DNA of 11,255 nt. Origin: Ruminococcaceae bacterium UBA6392. Lineage in GTDB: Bacteria; Bacillota; Clostridia; Oscillospirales; Acutalibacteraceae. Below are positions 6,433 to 11,255 of the stretch, one piece after another. Under the pieces are notes generated by a model that was given only the letters and a program-made list of their open reading frames with translations, did not search any database and was not told the DNA's origin. The translations under genes and the position numbers were made by a program. The DNA lies in the NCBI GenBank assembly GCA_002438685.1, contig DJQG01000099.1:1-11255 (forward strand), read 5' to 3'. Positions within the stretch are counted from its first letter, which is position 1. Each line of letters begins with the position of its first letter.

Positions 6433-9048
6433 TCATTCCGTCTCTCTTTTTTCTCCAACCGCTTTGCCGAGTTCGGAGAACGCTATCGGTGCGAGGGCGA
6501 GGGCGGCAACGGTCAGCCACTCATATATATTGAGCACGGACACATCGAACAGCACCCGCAGCGGCGGGACGGTCATGACAATGAGCTGGAGCGCGGCGCA
6601 GAGGGCGGCGCATATTGTCAGCTTTCTGTTTGAAAAAATGCCGATGCTGAAGACCGAGCGGCGCGAGCGCATATTGAACGAGTGGGCTATCTCGCATAGG
6701 CTCTGCGTTGCAAACGCCATGGTGCGCCCGAGCTCGACGCAGGAGTTTTTGAAAAGTGAGTTGCCTGCGACGAACGCGAACAGACTCAGCGCACCTATCA
6801 GCATTCCCTCGAGGGCTATATCGAGCCCCGTGCGGTCGGCGAAAAAGCTCTTTGAGCTGTCGCGCGGGGGACGCTGCATGATGCGGCTGTCAAGCCTCTC
6901 CGCGCCGAGCGCGAGCGCGGGCAGGGAGTCGGTGACGAGATTTATCCACAGAAGCTGTATCGGCAGCAGCGGCGCGGGCATGCCGAATAGAGTGGCGGCA
7001 AAGACGCAGAGTATCTCGCCGATGTTGCAGCCGAGCAGATAGTGTATGGCGCGGCGGATGTTGTCATATATTCCGCGACCCTGGGCGACGGCTTTGATTA
7101 TAGTCGCGAAATTGTCGTCGGTCAGAATCATGTCGGCGGCGTTCTGCGCCACCTGCGTGCCGCCCTTGCCCATGGCGCAGCCGATATCGGCGGCCTTTAA
7201 TGCGGGCGCGTCGTTGACCCCGTCGCCCGTCATGGCAACAACCTCGCCGTGGGTGCGCAGAGCTTTGACTATCCGCACTTTATGTTCGGGAGTCACACGC
7301 GCATATACGCGGCAGGAGCGCACGGCTCGCGCGAATTCGTTCTCACCCATTTTGTCTATCTGTGCGCCCGTCAGGCATTCGCCGGAGCGCGAGAGTATAC
7401 CGAGCTTTTTCGCCGTGGCGCAGGCGGTGCCCGCGTGGTCGCCGGTTATCATGACCGGCGTTATTCCCGCGCGTCGGCAGGTTTTGACTGCCTCATATGC
7501 CTCTTCGCGCGGCGGATCCTCCATGCCGATAAGCCCGCAGAAGGTCAGCCCCGTCTCGCTTATTTTCCCCCCGTTTGTCTCACCTGTGGCGACGGCAATG
7601 ACTCTCAGCGCCCGCTCGGCGAGAGAGGCATTGAGACTCAGAATTTTTTCGCGCCGAGCCGAAGTCAGCGGGCTTTTTGTTCCGTTTAATATTATGTCGG
7701 AACACTTTTTTATCAGCACATCTGGTGCGCCTTTTGCGACCGTTATTATTTTGTCCCCGTCTCTTATCGCGACGGACATCATCTTTCGCTCGGACGAGAA
7801 CGGTATTTCGTCGGTTCTGGGCTTTTGGCGGTTGAGCTTCACTGTATCAGTCCCGGAGCGCTCCGCCGCCGCGACTATCGCAGCCTCGGTTGGCTCGCCG
7901 GATACCTTGCCCTTGCCCTCATATTTTGCGTCGCAGCAGAGCGCCGCAAGAGAGAAAAGCTTTTTCGCCTCTTCGCCGGTCAGCTGAATTTCGCCCGACG
8001 GCGAGCAGGCGGCAGTGACGGTCATTTTGTTCTGAGTCAGCGTACCCGTCTTGTCTGAACAGATATATGTCGCCGCGCCGAGCGTCTCGACCGCGGGCAG
8101 GCGGCGTATGACCGCGTTGCTCTTCGCCATCTTCTGCACCCCGAGCGAGAGCACAACGGTGACGACTGCGGGCAGCCCCTCGGGGATAGCCGCGACGGCG
8201 AGACTGACGGACAGCATAAACGCACTGAGCACGCCCATGCCGCGCAGGATGCTGAGCACGAATATCAGCGCACATATCGCCAGCGCACCGATACCGAGGA
8301 CTTTTCCTATTTTCGCGAGCTTTATTTGCAGCGGCGTTGTCGGTTCGTCCTCGGTGTTCAGAAGATGCGCTATCTTCCCGACCGCCGTGTCCATGCCTGT
8401 CTGGGTCACGACCGCCCTGGCGTGACCTGCGGTTATGACTGAGGACGAAAATATCATATTTTTGAGTTCCGCCTGCGGACTTCCCTCGGGAATGCCTATA
8501 AGAGCGTCCTTTTCGCACGGCATGGATTCGCCAGTCAGCGCGCTCTCCTGCGCTGACAGCGAATGTGAAGATATCAGCCGCGCATCGGCGGGGACAAGAT
8601 CGCCCGCGCGGACTTCTATGATATCCCCGCGGACAACTTCCGACGCAGGGATTTTTGTCTCTTTTCCGTCTCTTATGACTGCCGCCGTCGGCGCGGACAT
8701 ACTTTTAAGCGCCTCGAGCGAATGTTCCGCGCGCCGCTGCTGAATGACCCCGACTGCGGCGTTGAGTATAACTATTATCAATATCATTATCGGGTCGGCG
8801 AAGTCGCCGTGCTCCTCGAGAAACGAGGTTGCAAACGACACTCCGCTCGCTATGAGCAGGACTATCACCGTGAAATCCTTGAACTGCTCGAAAAATTCAG
8901 CGATGATGCTTTTTTTCTTTTTGCCGCGCAGTATGTTTTCGCCGTCCTGCCCGAGCCGCTTCTCCGCTTCGCGCGAGCTCAGACCCCTGTCAACGCTGCT
9001 GCCGAGCTTCTTTACCGCATCTGCGGCGCTCATCGAATACCAGTCCAT
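6433..9048 (-). CDS. P-type (P2A) calcium-transporting ATPase, SERCA/PMR1-like
   Basis: The 871-residue pump uses ATP to export Ca2+ across the cytoplasmic membrane. Visible marks, in order: N-terminal cation-ATPase domain (about 1-60), two membrane helices, actuator loop TGES (172-175), M4 motif AAIPEGLPA with E290, phosphorylation site DKTGTLTQN with D332, nucleotide site KGAPD (439-443), DPPR (511-514), TGDH (535-538), hinge TGDGVNDAP (607-615), and six C-terminal helices. By alignment with SERCA in memory, the calcium ligands are E290, N675, E678, N703, T706, D707 and probably E786, so both transport sites look intact. The length is typical of bacterial P2A pumps. The ATG is preceded by AGGGGAG with 6-bp spacing. 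The gene is divergent from the ABC exporter. Mn2+ transport or broader specificity cannot be excluded. No regulator is adjacent. Confidence 0.93.
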   Translation of the reverse strand: MDWYSMSAADAVKKLGSSVDRGLSSREAEKRLGQDGENILRGKKKKSIIAEFFEQFKDFTVIVLLIASGVSFATSFLEEHGDFADPIMILIIVILNAAVGVIQQRRAEHSLEALKSMSAPTAAVIRDGKETKIPASEVVRGDIIEVRAGDLVPADARLISSHSLSAQESALTGESMPCEKDALIGIPEGSPQAELKNMIFSSSVITAGHARAVVTQTGMDTAVGKIAHLLNTEDEPTTPLQIKLAKIGKVLGIGALAICALIFVLSILRGMGVLSAFMLSVSLAVAAIPEGLPAVVTVVLSLGVQKMAKSNAVIRRLPAVETLGAATYICSDKTGTLTQNKMTVTAACSPSGEIQLTGEEAKKLFSLAALCCDAKYEGKGKVSGEPTEAAIVAAAERSGTDTVKLNRQKPRTDEIPFSSERKMMSVAIRDGDKIITVAKGAPDVLIKKCSDIILNGTKSPLTSARREKILSLNASLAERALRVIAVATGETNGGKISETGLTFCGLIGMEDPPREEAYEAVKTCRRAGITPVMITGDHAGTACATAKKLGILSRSGECLTGAQIDKMGENEFARAVRSCRVYARVTPEHKVRIVKALRTHGEVVAMTGDGVNDAPALKAADIGCAMGKGGTQVAQNAADMILTDDNFATIIKAVAQGRGIYDNIRRAIHYLLGCNIGEILCVFAATLFGMPAPLLPIQLLWINLVTDSLPALALGAERLDSRIMQRPPRDSSKSFFADRTGLDIALEGMLIGALSLFAFVAGNSLFKNSCVELGRTMAFATQSLCEIAHSFNMRSRRSVFSIGIFSNRKLTICAALCAALQLIVMTVPPLRVLFDVSVLNIYEWLTVAALALAPIAFSELGKAVGEKRETE

Positions 9049-9078
9049 GTTTTCTCCCCTTTTTTATTGAGTCCGTAC

Positions 9079-9107
9079 AATATATATTCAATTTATCGCC
9101 GAAAGTT
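9079..9107 (-). promoter_or_regulatory. Weak candidate promoter of the Ca2+-ATPase gene
   Basis: On the minus strand TATATT (complement of 9079-9084) lies 30 bp upstream of the ATG. The base 17 bp upstream gives only AACTTT as a -35, a poor match. The 10-bp palindrome AATATATATT (9079-9088) overlaps it. The exact promoter is uncertain. Confidence 0.3.
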
Positions 9108-9118
9108 TACCAAAGTTA

Positions 9119-9147
9119 TTGAACCGTTCACATTTCAATGATAAAAT
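9119..9147 (+). promoter_or_regulatory. Promoter of the ABC exporter operon
   Basis: TTGAAC (9119-9124), a 17-bp spacer and TAAAAT (9142-9147, five of six consensus bases) place a transcription start near 9154, about 40 nt before the GTG start. It faces away from the ATPase gene, so the two genes share a 145-bp divergent control region. Confidence 0.7.
9120..9130. promoter_or_regulatory. Candidate operator overlapping the ABC promoter -35
   Basis: TGAACCGTTCA is a perfect 5+1+5 dyad lying over the end of the -35 element and the start of the spacer. This is where a repressor such as a MarR- or TetR-type regulator would block RNA polymerase, and such regulators are common for ABC exporters. 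No such gene is in the window. Short dyads also occur by chance. Confidence 0.35.
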
Positions 9148-9193
9148 AGATTGTAATTATGTCCTTTTTTGACAGACGGAGGTATACCATCCC

Positions 9194-10951
9194 GTGACGA
9201 AGATAGTTAAATTCTTAAAACCGTATATGGGAGCTACCGTGGCGGCGCTGTTTTTCTCGCTGTTCAACAATCTTATGCAGCTGATTCTGCCCGCGATGAT
9301 GGCTCTGATGATAAACACCGGCATCGGCGACGGACGCATGGGCACCGTTCAGCTCATCGGCGGCGTTATGGCGGTGCTCTCCGCCATCGCGATAGGCGCG
9401 GCGGTTGCAGGCAGCTACTATTCTTCAAAGGTCTCCGCCTGTTTCGGTCTGTCGCTTCGCCGCGCTCTGTTCGTCAAGGTCGAGTCGCTGAGCCAGTGCG
9501 ATATTGATAAAATAGGCACGCCCTCGCTGATAACGAGAACGACAAACGACATCCGCCAGATCCAGGACATGATCCTTATGATGATACGTATTATTATTAG
9601 CGCGCCGATAGTCATGGTCGGCGGCGCGTTCATGGCGTTCACGCTGAACAAAAGGCTCTCGACCGTCATGTTCATTGCTATCCCGATAATTTTGGTCATC
9701 GCCCTCGTCGTCGCAAAGCAGGTTCTGCCGATGTTCGACAAGGCACAGAAAAAGACCGACAGACTCAATCTCATCCTGCGCGAAAAGCTCAGCGGAATCA
9801 GGGTTATCCGCGCGTTCAACCGCTCGGAATATGAGGACGAGAAGTTCAGAAAGGCGAACTACGACCTTACAGGACTCATGCTCAAAATAAACCGAACTTT
9901 TGCGTTCCTTATCCCGCTCGCAACGCTTCTTTGCTATGTCATAGTCGCCATTCTCCTCAAGATGGCGGCTAACCAAATAGACGCACTCGACGCGGTTGCG
10001 GACAGCGTGCAGATAGCGAATACCGTCGGCGATCTCCAGGCGTTCATGGTCTATATGATAATGATAATCTACGCGGTCTCCATGGCGGCGTCGCTGTTCG
10101 TGATGCTCCCGAAGGCGGAGATATCCGCCAAGAGAATCAACGAGGTGCTCGACCTCGTCCCGATGATAAAAGAGACCGAGCATCCGATAACCCCCGACGC
10201 AGACCGCCGCAGCGAGCTTGAGTTCGACTGCGTGAGCTTCAGCTATCCCGGTGCCGATTCGCCGATACTTTCGCGCATATCTTTCAAGACCATGCCCGGC
10301 GAGACTACCGCCGTTATCGGCTCAACAGGCTCGGGCAAATCGACTCTTGTCAATCTTATTCCCCGATTCTACGATGTCTCGGGCGGCAGAATTCTCATTG
10401 ACGGCGTGGATATAAAAAATATGTCGATGCGCACCCTCCACGAGAAAATAGGCTTCATCCCGCAGAGCGCGTTTTTGTTCAGCGGCACCGTCGCCGACAA
10501 TCTGCGCATGGGCAAGCCCGACGCTACAGAAGAGGAGATGTGGGAGGCGCTCGAAACCGCGCAGGCGGCGGATTTTGTCAGAGCTATGCCGGACGGACTC
10601 GACAGCGAACTCTCGCAAAACGGCAAGAACCTTTCCGGCGGCCAGCGTCAACGCCTCGCGATAGCGCGCGTGCTGATAAGAAAGGCTGAGATATATGTTT
10701 TTGACGACAGCTTCTCGGCACTCGACTTCTCAACCGACGCGAAGCTCCGCAAGGCTCTGCGCGAGAGAATGCCGGACATAACGAAGATAATCGTCGCCCA
10801 GCGCGTCGGAACGATAATCGACGCGAGCCGCATAATCGTGCTCGACGAGGGCAAAGTCGCGGGCATCGGCACCCACCGCGAGCTGCTTGAAAATTGTACG
10901 GTCTACCGCGAAATTGCCCAATCCCAGCTTTCAAAGGAGGAACTCGCATGA
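9194..10951 (+). CDS. ABC exporter subunit with degenerate ATP site (heterodimer half A)
   Basis: The 585-residue half-transporter has a six-helix membrane domain (about 10-310) and a nucleotide-binding domain (340-580). Walker A is GSTGSGKST (376-384), the Q-loop Q424, the signature LSGGQ (480-484), and Walker B YVFDDS (501-506) then D-loop SALD (508-511). Two residues are non-canonical: D505 replaces the catalytic Glu after Walker B, and Q536 (IIVAQR) replaces the switch histidine. This is the pattern of TM287, BmrC-type and TAP1 subunits, which pair with a catalytically intact partner; the next gene overlaps by 4 bp and is the obvious partner. Substrates of such exporters include drugs, lipids and peptides and cannot be read here. 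The start is GTG, 10 bp after GGAGGT (9178-9183); no ATG fits better. The loop before helix 6 (about 258-282) looks about ten residues longer than usual. Confidence 0.93.
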   Translation: MTKIVKFLKPYMGATVAALFFSLFNNLMQLILPAMMALMINTGIGDGRMGTVQLIGGVMAVLSAIAIGAAVAGSYYSSKVSACFGLSLRRALFVKVESLSQCDIDKIGTPSLITRTTNDIRQIQDMILMMIRIIISAPIVMVGGAFMAFTLNKRLSTVMFIAIPIILVIALVVAKQVLPMFDKAQKKTDRLNLILREKLSGIRVIRAFNRSEYEDEKFRKANYDLTGLMLKINRTFAFLIPLATLLCYVIVAILLKMAANQIDALDAVADSVQIANTVGDLQAFMVYMIMIIYAVSMAASLFVMLPKAEISAKRINEVLDLVPMIKETEHPITPDADRRSELEFDCVSFSYPGADSPILSRISFKTMPGETTAVIGSTGSGKSTLVNLIPRFYDVSGGRILIDGVDIKNMSMRTLHEKIGFIPQSAFLFSGTVADNLRMGKPDATEEEMWEALETAQAADFVRAMPDGLDSELSQNGKNLSGGQRQRLAIARVLIRKAEIYVFDDSFSALDFSTDAKLRKALRERMPDITKIIVAQRVGTIIDASRIIVLDEGKVAGIGTHRELLENCTVYREIAQSQLSKEELA

Positions 10952-11255
10952 GCAGAAGATCACCTCTGAAGAGAAAGCGTACCTCGCAATCGAGAAAGAA
11001 ATACAGCGGATATTCCGGCGGCAACCGCCGTCCCGGCGAAAAGCCGAAGAATTTCAAAGAGACTGTCTCGCGCTTCGTGCCGCTTTTAAAGCCGTTTGTC
11101 CCCGGCATGATTGTCGTGCTCATAGCAGGCGTTATCGGCACGGTGCTGACCGTCACGGGACCGATGTTCCTCGGCGATATAGTCGACGCGATAAAAGAGC
11201 AGGCGGATATAAAGCTCTCCGGCGGCGAGATAAATTTCTCAAAAATACAGAAAAT
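10948..11255 (+). CDS. ABC exporter subunit, N-terminal fragment (heterodimer half B)
   Basis: The gene runs off the window after 102 codons. Its ATG overlaps the TGA of the preceding gene (ATGA, 10948-10951) and has a perfect AAAGGAGG at 10933-10940 inside that gene, so translation is probably coupled and the subunits made in equal amounts. Residues 1-36 are a Lys/Arg/Ser/Gly-rich, probably disordered cytoplasmic extension. Then FKETVSRFVPLLKPFVPGM leads into the first membrane helix (about 54-72, MIVVLIAGVIGTVLTVTG) and PMFLGDIVDAI, the typical start of an ABC exporter membrane domain, followed by the outer loop. By analogy with known heterodimers it should carry the catalytic Glu and switch His that half A lacks, but the nucleotide-binding domain is not in the window. 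Confidence 0.9.
   Translation, partial: MSRRSPLKRKRTSQSRKKYSGYSGGNRRPGEKPKNFKETVSRFVPLLKPFVPGMIVVLIAGVIGTVLTVTGPMFLGDIVDAIKEQADIKLSGGEINFSKIQK

Noticed and set aside
7046..7987. 313-codon plus-strand open frame opposite the Ca2+-ATPase
   Set aside because: It is the antisense of conserved ATPase motifs (hinge and nucleotide domain), has no ribosome site and gives a low-complexity Ser/Ala/Arg product.
9169..9174. TTGACA just before the ABC exporter gene as a promoter -35
   Set aside because: It is only 20 bp before the start codon and has no -10 at the right distance; it lies next to the ribosome site.
10584..11156. 190-codon minus-strand open frame across the ABC gene junction
   Set aside because: It spans two well-supported plus-strand genes including their coupled start, and its product is Arg/Ser/Pro-rich shadow sequence.

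Overview
The window looks like chromosomal DNA of an anaerobic, low-GC-lineage Gram-positive bacterium (class Clostridia, perhaps an Oscillospiraceae/Ruminococcaceae-like gut organism). This is inferred from AGGAGG-type ribosome binding sites, TTGACA/TATAAT-like promoters, short-linker lipoproteins with a lipobox, frequent ATA isoleucine codons in most genes, and best-remembered family resemblances. No marker gene is present, so the taxonomic placement is soft. I see no rRNA, tRNA, CRISPR array, insertion sequence, phage gene or attachment site.

Layout. Positions 1-189 hold the 3' end of a dCMP deaminase-like gene, closed by a hairpin terminator that overlaps the stop codon of the convergent exodeoxyribonuclease III gene (228-992, minus). 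A gap of about 300 bp (993-1291) carries the xth promoter and, on the other strand, a promoter with a 75-nt leader that feeds two tandem, paralogous lipoprotein genes (1292-2239 and 2263-3231). These two differ sharply in codon use from all their neighbours (AGA-only arginine, almost only AAG lysine, mostly ATC isoleucine), which suggests high expression. A terminator follows. A strong promoter then drives a 696-residue polytopic membrane protein (3381-5471) with glycosyltransferase-C-like features. A SAM-dependent methyltransferase (5530-6318) follows 58 bp downstream, with an unusually good hairpin lacking a U-tract between the two. A 19-bp perfect-stem bidirectional terminator separates it from a convergent P-type Ca2+-ATPase (6433-9048, minus). 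A 145-bp divergent promoter region then leads to a two-gene heterodimeric ABC exporter operon: the first subunit (9194-10951) has a degenerate ATP site, and the second (10948 to the window end) is cut off.

Functionally this is mostly a mix of housekeeping genes (nucleotide metabolism, DNA repair, ion and multidrug-type transport) with two less-described pieces: the lipoprotein pair and the GT-C-like membrane protein. I do not see convincing evidence for an elaborate undescribed system. The most worthwhile leads are the lipoprotein family with its expression signature and structured 5' leader, and the membrane protein with its intercistronic hairpin.
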